The notes: generated by a model from the sequence alone, not told the origin. A stretch of 64,000 nt of DNA from Sabellastarte sp. h YS-2021 (GCA_964017235.1 OZ024938.1:48024332-48088331), one strand, 5' to 3'; positions 34,527 through 46,292 are shown, counted from the stretch's first letter. Program-made: numbers and translations.

Positions 34527-34937
34527 CAGTATGTCATACATCATCCAACCCTCTATCATCTCAATTTTCCATTATTTGACCTCAAACCCACTTTCTCAAA
34601 TTAATTTAAACCTGTTATTTTGGGCTTTCTATTATCCTATCTTTCTATTTTATGGGGCAACTGTGGTAGAGTGGTAACACTCTCGCCTCCCACCTCTGAG
34701 ATCGGGATTCGCTACCCGGCCCGATCTCAAGTGGCAAACCTGGTAGTTGCTTGCTGTTGGTTGACAGTTTACAGTACAGAACCTTGACCAAGTGTATGTA
34801 CCGGTTTCCTCTGCCATTCCAACTTCCCGTCGTGATATGACCTTTACAGTGTTGAAAGAGGCGTAAAACCCCAAATAAATAAATAAATAACAATTCTATT
34901 TCCAACCAAAGAGGGCTGGATAATAGAGGTTTTACTG
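34527..34937. mobile_element. Pogo-type MITE, copy 4, split by a SINE
   Basis: Left half 34527-34650 ('ccaaccctctatcatctcaattttcc', 'aacctgttattttgggctttctattatcc') and right half 34902-34937 ('gggctggataatagaggttttactg') match copies at 18460 and 20755 in the orientation of copy 2. The 34651-34893 interval is a SINE. Confidence 0.85.
34651..34893 (+). mobile_element. tRNA-derived SINE (family A) inside the pogo MITE
   Basis: The tRNA-like head contains GTGGTAGAGTGGTAACACTC (box A type) and GGGATTCGCTACC (decayed box B). The body contains 'cagtacagaaccttgacc' and 'ccggtttcctctgcc'; the tail is CGTAAAACCCCAAATAAATA with repeated AAAT. The target duplication TTCTATTT (34643-34650, 34894-34901) lies in MITE sequence, so the SINE arrived after the MITE. 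Confidence 0.9.
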
Positions 34938-35506
34938 CAAAAGCATTTTTAAACATGAACCTAGCCTTTTCTAAGGTTCACCTTTATCACAGAGATCACC
35001 AGCCAAAGGTCAAGTTGACATTTTATCTCATATTGAATTCTAAGGGTTTACACAAGCCAGGGCAAGCCTTCAGTGAATCTAACATACTGCTAAGGGTTTT
35101 ATTATCCATCGCAAACCATACTTGACCCATTTAGGGGAATATACAGAGCAGGATATATTTTTTGCTATAAAGCATGTACCCTTACTATGGATAATTAGTC
35201 TCAAGAACTTCCAGTTTTTCACTAATATCTTGAAAACTATGTACACCACAAATATATATTATTATTATTAATAATATATCATTAGAAACTTCACTTGAAC
35301 AGTCAAAAAATCACAAGTTAAATATTGAGGTTTATTACTGACTGGTGCCCCTGTATATATGAGACCCTTTTACACATTCTCTCTTTAAAGATAGATCTAT
35401 TTAGGTCATAAAACATAGAAAATGTTAGATAATAAAACATCCCTCATTGTACATACACAGAAAAATGTATCACTCATGAAGATTAACAATACAATACTTG
35501 TGATAC
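34938..35506. other. Nothing recognised
   Basis: AT-rich, with a short ATT/AAT-rich patch near 35260. Confidence 0.4.
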
Positions 35507-35515
35507 ATACTCGTA

Positions 35516-35752
35516 CAGGGGCCATGGTGGTAGAGTGGTAACACTCTTGCCTTCCACCTCTGAGAACGGAGTTTGATTCCCAGCCTGACCTCAAGTGGGA
35601 AAACTGGTAGTTGCTTGCCATCGGTCGGCATTTTACAGTACAGAACCTTGACCAACTGTTTGTGCTAGTTTCCTCGGCCCATAAAACTATCCGATGTGAT
35701 ATGACCTATACAATGTGTTGAAAGTGATGTTAAAACCCAAATAGATAAATAT
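35516..35752 (+). mobile_element. tRNA-derived SINE (family A)
   Basis: Head GGTGGTAGAGTGGTAACACT and box B-like GTTTGATTCCC, body 'acagtacagaaccttgacca', tail 'gatgttaaaacccaaatagataaat'. Flanked by ATACTCGTA at 35507-35515 and 35753-35761. Same family as the copies at 7877, 34651 and 61819. Confidence 0.9.
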
Positions 35753-35761
35753 ATACTCGTA

Positions 35762-36723
35762 TAATATTGTTAGCTTCATTCGTGATACATTTTTGTATAA
35801 TATTATTTATGTCATTCAGAAAGTTTTTCTACTGAATTCAATCCTACAACCACAGAAATAAGAGCCAAGTGCTTTCATGCAAAATGTTTTGACCACTCAA
35901 CTACTTAGATATACAGAACACATTAGACGCACATAAACTGTTCAATTTATATACCTTATTTATTTTATTAATTTATTATTAAGACCTTGTCTGTTTCAAT
36001 GATAAAAGAGACAAAAATATATATAAAATGCATTTCAAGTCCTTGTGGACTTATCAGTCTCTAACTATCATAGTATAAGAGCAACTGTAGCAGGTAGCTC
36101 ACATGATTTACATTTTGCGCTGAGATTTACAAAGAATCATATTTCTCTTTAGCAACATTACGGAGATAAAAGTTGACTTGATGTTTTATTCTAGTTAACA
36201 GCTTTCACACTAAATATCACCTTGCATTAAATCCAAGTTAAAATAAACAGTGAAAATAATTTTAGCCTATGACAAAAAAGCGGCTTCAACAATACAACAG
36301 CCAATTATTCTGTATATTACAACAAGGACAATTAAATGTGGCAAGAAAGTTGCTGACATGATTAAATCACGGAGTGCTGGCCACAAAATGATTTTCCTTG
36401 GTTTTCTTAATAATACAAGCAGTATTAATCTTGTTAGTGATATTAGCAGCCTAATTCTATGATCCTGGCCTATGGGGACTAAAATTATTGAGCAACAGTG
36501 TTTTAGTCTGTTTAGAAAGCACCAGACAGACTGCATTAGTCAGGGGATATATTGATGTTGGAAAACTGGATTGAATGGAGACAGTGCAAGTAATCTTCAC
36601 CAAACAGTGACCAACTGCAACACATTCAGTGTAAATGCAAGAATATGAAATGAAAGTATATGTGCTGACTTCCATGAAAGGAGTTCTTTATTATTTTAAG
36701 TTAAACAACTCTTTTGACAAGAT
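35762..36723. other. Nothing recognised
   Basis: Opposed short frames near 36250-36540 show no domain or splice context. Confidence 0.4.
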
Positions 36724-36725
36724 TA

Positions 36726-36950
36726 GAGTAAGAAATCTAAAATTCGCCAGGAATCTAAAATTCGCCACCTCTAAAACCTTAGTTAATTTTATGAAGAAAA
36801 TGATGTTTTTGTCTAAAAATTGGTATTTTTCAGTTCAAAAAGTCTTAATTTACCATACAGTCAACAAATCTCACCACAATTCATTTATTTTATTAGTATT
36901 TTCACATGTGGCGAATTTCAGATATGTGGCGAATTTTAGATTTCTTACTC
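36726..36950. mobile_element. Mariner-like MITE, GAGTAAG family, copy 2
   Basis: 225 bp, termini GAGTAAGAAATCTAAAATTC and inverse complement, TA on both sides (36724-36725, 36951-36952). Nearly the same length as copy 1 at 4881-5104 and similar throughout, so both come from one recent amplification. Confidence 0.92.
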
Positions 36951-36952
36951 TA

Positions 36953-38109
36953 ATATCCATTGTAAATTTCAGCTGAAATAAATTAACTTTTTTCTCAGTA
37001 GTGCCACATTAAGAGACAACTGTCCATCCAAATGTATTTAATTTTGATGGTATAAATGATATTATTTTAAGTGGCTTAATTCAAATAGAAAATAAATTTT
37101 GAATTTGACTTATTGGATTCCTAGATAAGCAAGCTTTAGAGTGCTTTAACTTTAGATTGGGCTGGATGCCATTCTTTTTATTTTTAGCACCAAAGCAGGA
37201 CTTGTTTTTTTATGATGAGTTGTTAGTTTAACTTTGAACTTAAAAACAAGGTATGGTTTGATTTCTAAAATTTATTAAAATATGATTTTGGGAGTCCAAT
37301 TTTGGGGCTATAGTTTTCAAGATTGAATTAAAAAATTACAAACTCTTAACCAAACTTTTATATAGGCCATTATAAATTGTTTTTTCCTAAAATGCATCCA
37401 GCAAACATATCTCTCGCACTTCATATGTGTGGATGAGGTACTGGTTTTACTGTCTCAATTTAAAGGGTACATGTTTCCAATTTACTGAGTAGTAACTGCA
37501 GTTTTCAAAATCTGATTTTGTTGATCATGCCTGTGTGAAACCACACAAATATGGACATGAAATTTGATTGAAATCTTATCGTGAGAGCTTATATATGTAC
37601 AATTTATAAAGTATCTGATTGAGGATATTTTTGACTCTTTTGACAATATTACTTCTAATGCCATGCTAAATTTCAGCTAAAATAAATTAAACCATAAAAC
37701 TAAAATAGATAATAATCGTCTGTCTGTATGTAGGTGTCCTTCCTTCATCATTTCACGCATTTTGTTTGTTCAATTAGGGCTCATAATATTTTTAATATGC
37801 TCCGTTAGGTTGCAGGACAACATAATAGGAAAACTTCCCGAATGACGTATACAAAAAATGTGCATCACGAATGTAGATGACAATACTATACAAGTGTATA
37901 ACACGAGTATTATATGGTTAATCTTCATGAGTGATATATTTTCTCTGTATATGTCTAATGTGGGATGTTTTACCTTTATTATCCACCATTTTGTATGGTT
38001 TGAGTAAAATACATCCATATTTAAACCATAAAATGTAAAAAAAAACTGTGTTTTATTTAGGTGCAAAAGTGAATATAAAAACTTGACATCTTAACATGCA
38101 ATTTCTCTG
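36953..38109. other. Nothing recognised
   Basis: AT-rich with short minus-strand frames (37482-37664, 37770-38066) lacking features. Confidence 0.4.
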
Positions 38110-39600
38110 CTATTTTAATGTAACAACTAGAAGAATGTTTTTGCTGACAAAAACGAAGCGGCCCGGATGAAAAAGAAGTCACCCATAAAAGATGTCAACA
38201 TATGCATCATAAGCAATAGAAATGGTGAACTTTATTGCATTGTGTATGTTAGTTGTCCCTATTATCATCTTTAATGAGTGCACACAATTAAAGTGAGGTC
38301 AGCTGAACAATACAATAGCTGGAGATTAAAAACTCCATAATTTCGCTGCAAGATGGCCATAACTTCATTCATATGGGGACTTTAAGGTGACCATAAAATA
38401 AGAATGTCCCTTTTCTCATCCTTTATAAGTGCATAAAGTTTAGCTCAGGTCAGTTGAACAATAAGATAGCTGGAGGCTGAAACTTCCTTTTTCACTGTAA
38501 GGTGACCATAACTTCATTCATATTGCGACTTTAAGGTGACCATAATATGAGAATGGCCCTTCAATATCAATATATGTTAGATATGGAAAAAGAAAGGAGC
38601 CAGATGGCTATATTCAAATGTTATGACTTTAGGGGGGCCAAAATTATATTAACAGTTTACGGTCACCTTAAAGTCAGGATAACCCTTTGGTTTGCCATCC
38701 TTTATAAGTGTGCAAAGTTTAACTGAGGTCAGTCGAACAATAAGATACTTGGAGGCTGAAAACTCCCTTATTTCACTTTAAGGTGGCTACAACTCCATTC
38801 ATACTGAGAGTTTAAGGTGACCATAACATTATTTTTATTTAGTTTAATACCAGTGATAATTTTGATATAAAAAATGGAAAAAGAAAGGAGCCAGAGCATT
38901 TTATTCCAATTTGATGACTTTAAGCAGGCCATATGTCCATTAACATTTTGAGTTTAAGGTCACCATAAAGTCAGGATATTCCTTTGGCAAATCTTTATAT
39001 ATGTGCCAAGTTTGGTTGAAAAAAGTGAAAAACTAAGAGAACTGGAGGGCTAAAACCCCGTTTTTTTAACATTAAGGTGACCTTAAAACTGCAGATACAG
39101 GGCTAAAACTTTGGCATGTGAAAGATTATCAAAAAGTAGCTGAATAAGTTATTCCAACAAAACGCCGAAACCCTGATCGTTTTTGAGATACAGATCAAGT
39201 ACACATTTTAAAAAAATTTACGAAAATAAAATGCCTCACATTCAGGCATCAATGGTCCAATTGATGAGAAAATCCTTTCCGACCTTGGAAATTTGGTCTA
39301 GAATGTACCTGATAAATTTTATAGCACAGGTGTGTGTGTTTTTTTCTGAAACACGATGACGAGGTGTTTTGGAGTTATGCTTAAGGTTACCTTAAGTAAA
39401 GCTTAAGGTCTGCGCAAAGTATCTCAAAAATTTTTCCCGCCCCTATAGTTTTAAAGAAAGATAAGAAGGAAAGAAAAAGTTGAAAGGCTAAGAAGTTATT
39501 CAAGGGAGACCATAATCCGGCGGCAGCGGCGGTGATCAGTCGAACTTGGGTGAAAACAAATAAGTGTCCCTGACGGGCCGCTTAATTACAAATAAAAGAG
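38110..39600 (+). mobile_element. Complex tandem-repeat element with inverted AAGCGGCCCG ends
   Basis: AAGCGGCCCG near the left end (about 38157) and CGGGCCGCTT near the right end (about 39575) are exact inverse complements. Between them, modules recur: 'gaggtcagttgaacaataagatagctggaggctgaaa', 'tcactgtaaggtgaccataacttcattcatat', 'ggaaaaagaaaggagccaga'. Spacings are about 150 and 285 bp. The right part is GC-rich ('ccggcggcagcggcggtgatc'). Sub-terminal inverted repeats plus internal tandem repeats resemble non-autonomous Helentron-type elements (inference). A fragment lies at 30690-31080. Confidence 0.7.
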
Positions 39601-41269
39601 TTATGTCTCATCTGCTAAATTCGGAAGACAGTGCTTACAAAGTTATGTCACTTAAACTGTACCTGGTGGTAATTGTTGTTAACTGATAGCAAGGTGATAA
39701 TATGATTGTCTAATCCCACATACCACCAAATTAAAACTAATGAGATAGCCAGTGTATGAGCTGCTAGGTTTCATACAAAAAAAATCTATGTAATTAATTA
39801 ATCATCACTCTTTGAGCTTGATGTTATTTTTGAACTCCTGAATATTAATCTCATTCTATCCCACACAGCATAATCAATTGCAATCACATATGCTTGATCT
39901 CTTGAATAAAACTAAATGATTTAAAGGGGAAATTTTTCTTTCCCATTTGAAAATCATATTAAATTGTTTTGGTGTATTTTGATTTTTGAGATCTTCTCTA
40001 GAGGAGTAAACAAACACAACTAGGTGCTGGGATTTTCATTTGTTGGCAATGAAATACTTGCTCGATCCTTATACATATTTACAGCAGAACTACTTTGTAA
40101 AATGTATATTTATTATGTGGTGTTCGCCATGAATTTGTCACAATGTTTACTAAAGTCTTTAGCTTCACATCTGACAGAGGAACCCAGCAATTCAGGATGC
40201 CCTTTAACCTTTCACAATGGTTACTACACAAACAGTCCTCTAAGTTCTATTCAGCATCTGATTAACCTGATCAATGGTAATCACACACATTGTAAGACTT
40301 GTGGTTAGTATTAACCTTTTCATGAATAGAAGGATAATTAAGCTTTAGATGCAGACAAGATATATAGGAATATGTAATACATATATATGAAATGCGGAAA
40401 TAGTGATTGATTTTACAACCATCTGAAATTTGAATTATTGATTAAATACATAATATTAACAACAGCATGGTAATTTATTGGAAGAATGCCCATAATTTAT
40501 AGGATTCTTGGTGGGCAAAGTCTATTTATAATTTACTTACATTTGTATCAATGCATATTAACCAATAACATACACATTATTACATATAAAAAATGAACAA
40601 ATAAGAATTTTGTAGTTAAGTGCTTCAATATGGTTGGCAGCAGAAAGGCACAGCACAGTAAAATCCCAGCAGGCAAACAATATTATAACGATATTGCTTA
40701 ATTTTAGTCAAATATTCATCTAAACATCATTACACATATCATTCATTTAAACATAAATGGCACTAGCAAAATGACACACCAGTTTGATCAAATTTAGACA
40801 AAAGCCAGTATCATTTTTACTTTACAGTACTTCATTAAAATGATACTATCATTCCGACAAATGTGAAAACAACATAGAAGAGCGATATTCAAAGAATTTT
40901 GACATGATACAAGATGGAGTTGAGCAGTAATGGGGATCTTGAGGAACTTTGTCAAAATATCATCCGATGCATAACATAAAACAGTTAATTCAATAGGTGT
41001 ATAATTTTGACACCAACATTTCACAACTTTAGCCATAAAAATAATATTTCATGGCTGGGTTTTCACATATGGGTAAATTTGTTAAGATGGTATTTGATTC
41101 AACCTATCCCACTAATTTTAGGCATCTTTTAATATAGACATCTAGATAATGACATCTCAGTAACATCAACAAAATGATGTTTTTCTGATTTTTGTTCTGA
41201 TCAATTTTAGATGTTAACAAGGCCACTGCCACAGCGGTTATCTCCCGCCTTAGAATCAATAATAATAGA
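39601..41269. other. No secure gene
   Basis: A minus frame near 40794-41036 gives a rather protein-like stretch (ELTVLCYASDDILTKFL) with a possible donor (CATCTT|GTATCATG), but no good acceptor. It is not called. Confidence 0.35.
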
Positions 41270-41543
41270 GAACTAAAGGAGATATAAGGCCTTTGTAGTA
41301 AGATAACCCCACTTGACATTGAAGAAGGGGTCAAAGGTAAAAGTCAGCAATTGGAAAAGAGTCTCAGGCCTTGACTTCCTTTAAGGCCTTTTGAATAAGA
41401 TAATCCCATTTAACATGTGATATGATGGCCATATTTTTTTTTCGAAAACTAGGCCAAATTACTACCAGGCTAACTTTCCTAGCCATATATATTTTGCGCA
41501 TATTTGATGAACCTAGCGGCAATATTTCAAGTTTTAGAGCATA
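41270..41543 (-). repeat. Degenerate 147-bp-repeat element fragment
   Basis: On the plus strand 'acttgacattgaagaaggggtcaaaggtaaaagtcagcaa' resembles one repeat unit, followed by 'gatggccatattttt' and 'ttgatgaacctagcggc', which match the 3' part at 56.3-56.4 kb. No hairpin survives, because the MITE cluster begins where it would be. The true orientation is plus; the strand field is nominal for this remnant. Confidence 0.5.
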
Positions 41544-41545
41544 TA

Positions 41546-41753
41546 CTGCTACCCTGCATAAGTTGGCCGCGGCTCATCTATAGGCTCCAGAAAGACAAAT
41601 AGGTTATTGTACACCAATGAAAACTGTTGCATATAATAAGTTTAACAATAATACATGGTTTCAGAGTGTAGTAGGCCACTCATGTTAAAGCCCTGTGAAG
41701 CTGTGGTGAGGGAGGCCAACTTTTGACTGCGGCCAACTTATGCAGGGAAGCAG
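41546..41753. mobile_element. MITE 1 of 4 in a cluster
   Basis: Inverted ends CTGCTACCCTGCATAAGTTG and its complement (one mismatch in about 25 bp), flanked by TA (41544-41545, 41754-41755). 208 bp with no coding capacity. Mariner-like by target duplication. Confidence 0.88.
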
Positions 41754-41757
41754 TATA

Positions 41758-42082
41758 GTGGCTTTCTACCAGTAAACGCCCGCCTAGTAGACTATTTCTT
41801 TAAATTGTTGGAGGTCAAGGACAAATGCTTCGATTATTTAACTACAAAATGGGCGTTCACTGGTATTTCCGTTTTGCGGTAGAACGGCCGATAATAGAGC
41901 TAAATTATGAAAATAGAAGGCTCTGAAATAAATAAAACAACATATGTGCCTCATATGCAGTCATTAATTGCAGTTTATATTATTTGACAATCTGTTGTTA
42001 AAAGAATAAAATATAAAGCTGTTAATATCATTTAAAATCAATATATTAGCTTCAGCATGGGCGTTTACTGGTAGAATGCCAC
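41758..42082. mobile_element. MITE 2 of 4 in a cluster
   Basis: Inverted ends GTGGCTTTCTACCAGTAAAC / GTTTACTGGTAGAATGCCAC, flanked by TA (41756-41757, 42083-42084). 325 bp. An internal GGGCGTTCACTGGTATTTCC repeats the end motif, suggesting an internal terminal-repeat copy. Confidence 0.88.
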
Positions 42083-42087
42083 TAGTG

Positions 42088-42298
42088 GTGGTGGACCAAT
42101 TCACGCCCGTACGTGTACCTATTCACGACCACCCTCAATTTTCTTGAAAATTTGCAATTTTTCATAGAAAAGATGTTTACCACATCAAAGATAATTATCA
42201 AATGGACCATACATTGGTAATTTATTGTGCAACTGTGATCATTTTGGATAAATTTAGGGGTGGGCGTGAATAGGTACACGGGCGTTAATTGGCCCACA
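42088..42298. mobile_element. MITE 3 of 4 in a cluster
   Basis: Long inverted ends of about 45 bp (left GTGGTGGACCAATTCACGCC; right complement GGCGTTAATTGGCCCACAC), including TGTACCTATTCACG in both arms. CCACTAGTG lies on both sides (42079-42087, 42299-42307), an 8-9-bp duplication, as in hAT elements. Confidence 0.82.
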
Positions 42299-42313
42299 CC
42301 ACTAGTGCAGCGG

Positions 42314-42790
42314 TAGACGTGGTTACCTCGGCTCTACTTTACTTGCGTGTAGAGCCGTGGCACGACCCCACATAGAACTGGAGATTTGCATAAAATATTT
42401 TTCTGTTGAATATAAAACTTGATAAAATGACTAAAAATAGTTTAATATAATTACAAACAACTGATATTAAGTCACGGACACAACAAATATGATATATGTA
42501 CAAAATGTATACTACTTTACACAGCTTTTATAATAAAAGAACATTTTCAAATTTTTGGAGAAATGGTCCAAAAAGCCTTGGAAATCAGGAAATGTCCTTT
42601 ATTTTTAGTCAACTATGTACGTTTGCATGTTGATTGATTGTTGAAGAAAATGTAACAAAATAGTCGTGGGAACAGTTGCCTGTACACATTTGTATGATAT
42701 TTGCTTTTTATGCAAATCTCCAGTTTTATGTGGGGTCGTGCCACGGCTCTACACGCAAGTAAAGTAGAGCCGAGGTAATCACGTCTACAG
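42314..42790. mobile_element. MITE 4 of 4, long inverted repeats (MULE- or hAT-like)
   Basis: About 80-bp inverted ends (42314-42398 and 42707-42787) share TACTTTACTTGCGTGTAGAG and CCGTGGCACGACCCCACATA. TAGTGCAGCGG flanks it (42303-42313, 42791-42801). A 9-11-bp duplication with long inverted repeats fits Mutator-like non-autonomous elements. The reading frame across its right arm is incidental. Confidence 0.88.
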
Positions 42791-42801
42791 TAGTGCAGCG
42801 G

Positions 42802-43079
42802 ATGAAATGTGCAAACAGAAAAACAAACAAACAATACAGGGAACACTGCTTCGCAAAATATCTCAATAATGTTTATTAACCAAATATAGTCCACAAAAGA
42901 AAATGTCATTTTACAAACATAAAGATATACTAAATATTATATTGCTACTGCTAGATCATATGTTTTACCAAACATCACAGTTGCACCCTAACTGAATGTT
43001 AGCATTTTTAAACAATAGTTTAGCCGAATATATAAAACTTCGGTAACAACATTACGAAAAAAAAATGAATCAATCAAAG
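42802..43079. other. Nothing recognised; no 3' LTR of the Gypsy element
   Basis: The LTR text found at 46.4-46.6 kb was looked for here and is absent, so the retrotransposon is truncated or its 3' end deleted. Confidence 0.5.
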
Positions 43080-43540
43080 ACGACATTTTAGTTCGTAGGT
43101 TATGCCACAAAGGTGGAGATGTCACATGTTCACAAACTACAGGCCATTATCAGTTTTAATACAGAATGGATATCCAAAACGGGCAAAGATTGGAGTGAGT
43201 ACTCTAATAACATTTCTTGTTGTCATAGACTTCATCAGTGTAACCTAGAAAAATCTGCTATAATAATCCACAGCCACTAAGAGACTTTCTCCAGTTTGAA
43301 ATGGTCCAAAAAAATCTAGTACCAGATACTGTCATGTACCTGATGGTGGCCCTACCCTCTGTATTGGTTCTGGTGGGGAACTCCTAAGTGCTTGACACCC
43401 ATGACATGATTTGCACATCTTTTCAGTATCATTGTCTATCCGGGGCCACTATACTTTGGTTCTCAATTGATTTTTTCATTTTAGCAACGCCCTAAGGCCC
43501 TTCATAGACAAGGTTTAACTCTTTCTCTCTGAGAACTTTT
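43080..43540 (-). pseudogene. Gypsy integrase, broken
   Basis: Conceptual minus-strand reading shows a zinc-binding end (WPGIDNDTEKMCKSCHGCQ) and a catalytic-core start with DFFGPF and, after a frame problem, IKTDNG. These are the first two Asp regions of an rve-type core. The third acidic residue region is not recognisable, and the frame decays into stops below about 43140. Integrase would join element DNA to the host genome; this copy cannot. Confidence 0.75.
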
Positions 43541-43559
43541 GGAATAACTATTCTTGAGC

Positions 43560-45290
43560 CTCACATCACAAGGTTTCCCAGAAAACACAATTCATCCTTG
43601 ACACATAGGTATGATGGAATTTTACATTCTAACTAGTTTACTTGTTGTATGTATTGTCGTACTACTGACAGTTCGGGATCACTTTCAGATGCTCTGTCTA
43701 CTTCAGTTGGAGACAATGCTCCAGGTGTTGCCTGTTTTGCTATTTTACAAACAATGTCTTCTGACTGCCCACTCTTATCTGGTTGGCTGATCGAATTCAG
43801 TCTAGATAGTGCATCTGCAATGTTAGTATTGCCAGGGTGGTACACCACTGTATACTCAAATTCTTGAAGACAGAGCACCAACCATTCAATTCTTGCTGAT
43901 GGTTCGGCTCTTCTCCCATAAATACACTCCAACAGTTTATGAACTGTCTCCAGTTCAAAAGGATATCCATAAATTCACATGCAGTTGGAACCTTTCACAA
44001 GCCCAAACGAGAGCTAGTGCTGCCTTCTCCGTCTGTGAATACCTCTGTTCAACACCTGTCAGATTTTGGGAGCCATATGAAATCACTCTCCACAGATCAT
44101 CTAGTCTCTGAACCAAAATTGCACCCAAGCCCGTGGGTGACCCATCTGCAATTATGCGTGTTTGATAGTCCTTCTTCATGATAGTAAGCCAAAGTTTCAG
44201 AGGTAGTGAAATGACTTGTTCTGTTCTTCTCCCCATTCAAAAGGTTGGTTCTTTCTGGTTAATCTCTGCAGTGGTTCAATAACCTTTGCAAGATCTAGAA
44301 TGAATTTTTAAGAATACTGCACCAACCTAGAAATGATCTATAACTTCAGAAACATTCTTCGAAAGAAGTGCATTTCTGATTGCACTGACCTTCTCTTCAC
44401 TGGGAGAAATTCCAGATCTGCTGACATTGTTACTAATGAAGGTCAATTTTGAAGCCAAAACTGGCATTTATCACATTTAAGGTTAATCCACATGCCTCCA
44501 GTCTCTCCAGAACAGTGAAAAAGTTCGTGTCATGCTTCTGGATCCCCTTTCCATTAATAATCAGATCATGAGCAATATTTGTGACTACTAAACATCCCTG
44601 CAGGATGTCTTGCACAATTTTTTGGTACTTCTTGGGAGCTGATGTCATTTCAAAAGATAATCTCCTCTACCGGGAGAGATCAACATGAGAGATAAATGTT
44701 GTGATATCCCTCGACTTCTCATCCAAGTAGATTTGGTGAAATCACAAGTCACATTTGCTGAATGCTGTGGATCCATTCAGGTCTGTCAGTACTTCCTCTT
44801 TTGTAGGGACATAGTGTCTCTCATGAATAATAGCCTGATGGGCACTTCTCATATGTACACATAAATGTAGACTAAAGGTGACACCCATTCTGTTGGAATT
44901 CCTTAAATTTCCTCAAAAATCCCCTGTTGTACCAACTCTTTAAATTTCAGTTCGTTTTCTACCTTTTCTCTCAAAGCAAATGGAAGTCTCCTCATTTGCT
45001 GTGCCACTGGCCTTACGGTTCTATCAATGTATAATGTCATTTGAAAATCATTGAGTTTACCCACTCCTTTGAACACTTGTGGATACTTTGCCAATATACC
45101 CTTGCTATTTCCTTCCACTGTTATGGAGTATACCTGATCACTTTGGGGTGGACCTACTCTTAACACTTGTATCTCCTCTGCTGTACTTTTAAAATAGAGA
45201 GTTTTCCAACTTCCTTTTACAACTGTTAATTTGCCTGTGCATATCTCCTTGCTTGATGGGCAATATATTTCAGCTTTTAACACATCAAGG
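43560..45290 (-). pseudogene. Gypsy reverse transcriptase-RNase H, broken
   Basis: Blocks in order on the minus strand: the RT N-terminal region (RPVAQQMRRLPFALREKVEN, about 45020-44900), the palm region (PKKYQKIVQDILQGC, about 44640), a catalytic block reading NIAHDLIINGKG where family members have two adjacent Asp residues, an RNase H start (IIADGSPTGLGAILVQ, about 44140) and the RNase H end (HPGNTNIADALSR, about 43800). The frames are split by stops and shifts into several pieces. The His in the palm motif alone would abolish polymerase activity. Confidence 0.85.
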
Positions 45291-45489
45291 ACTGTAATAG
45301 GTTCAGTCTGTCCATATGCAAAAATTCTTTTATCACACTTTTCTGATTGACATTTATCAATGTCCCAAATGTCCCACTTTTGAACACTTTCTGCATATAT
45401 TATTGCAAGCCGGACAATTTCTGTCTCTATCAGAAAAATGGCCTATTCCATCACATCAGAAAAATTTCTTTTCTTCAATGTGACTGGGT

Positions 45490-46292
45490 CGACTATTACA
45501 GGTACTTTTCCTAGACTTAATTGTTATTCCTTGACCTATTCCTCTTCAATTCTTGAGCTTCTCTATGCAGTGCATTAACCTTTGTGGCTTTATCCATTGA
45601 TCTCACCTGCATATGCAATGCTTCTGTAGCTCTGGCACATAGGCTGTCACCTCTGTGGGTTCGAGTCCCACAAGTGGCAATTCTGAGGACCTGTCCCAAT
45701 ATGACCCTGGCTGTTGAACGGGACGTAAAACCCCAACTTTGTAGCTCTGGCAATATCTTGCGAGTCCTTCAATGTTACAGTCCCTGTTTTGTCCAGAAAT
45801 TTTTTGAAATTGGAACTGTGCAACAATTTAATAATGAATCACATATGGCCTCATCCATTTCACCAAACTCTTAGGAAGCTGCTTTTTGTTGTAAGTGGCA
45901 AACTGATCTACATACTCTGACAGTCCCTGCACTATCTGCCTGAATAAATGCCTTTCAAAACTGGTATTAGCTTTTGGAATGAATCAATCATCCAATGTTT
46001 TAATGGTTTCAGCAAAAGCTTTTTTTCACCAAGGTGTAGCACACGTCCTGATAATCTTTCCCACCAGTATGTTATAGAAGTGCTACTTTCTGTTTGTCTG
46101 AAGTTACTCCTTTTGAAGACAGATATATCATAAAGGCTCTTTTCCACCTTTTCCACAGTGAAGACAATGTGTTTGGATCATCCTTGGGGTTGACGCAAGA
46201 AAGTTTACCAACTTTTAGTATCTTCAGGACTTCAAGTTGTTAGCAGATGCTGCACCTCCAGCATGGCTAGTCTCTGGCTCTGTGTCTGACAT
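45490..46292 (-). pseudogene. Gypsy gag, broken by frameshifts and a SINE
   Basis: A start-like ATG at 46292 begins MSDTEPETSHAGGAASANNL and meets a stop shortly after. Further gag-like text (ERHLFRQIVQGLSEYVDQFA; DSQDIARATEALHMQVRSM across the SINE junction) follows in shifting frames. The SINE at 45638-45739 duplicates 13 bp of gag. A CCHC-like CRKCSKVGHLGH lies near 45400 with its last Cys replaced by a stop. Confidence 0.7.
45638..45739 (+). mobile_element. 5'-truncated tRNA-derived SINE (family B) inside gag
   Basis: Only the 3' part is present, starting 'cataggctgtcacctctgtgg', with an intact T-arm-like GTGGGTTCGAGTCCCAC and the tail GGGACGTAAAACCCCAAC. Flanked by TGTAGCTCTGGCA (45625-45637 and 45740-45752), a 13-bp target duplication. 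5' truncation with a target duplication indicates target-primed reverse transcription by a LINE partner. Confidence 0.9.

Noticed and set aside
42613-42909. 98-codon minus-strand frame
   Set aside because: It overlaps the long inverted repeat of MITE 4 and its right flank; no coding evidence.
42802-43079. Search for the 3' LTR of the Gypsy element
   Set aside because: No match to the 46.4-46.6 kb LTR was found; therefore not annotated.
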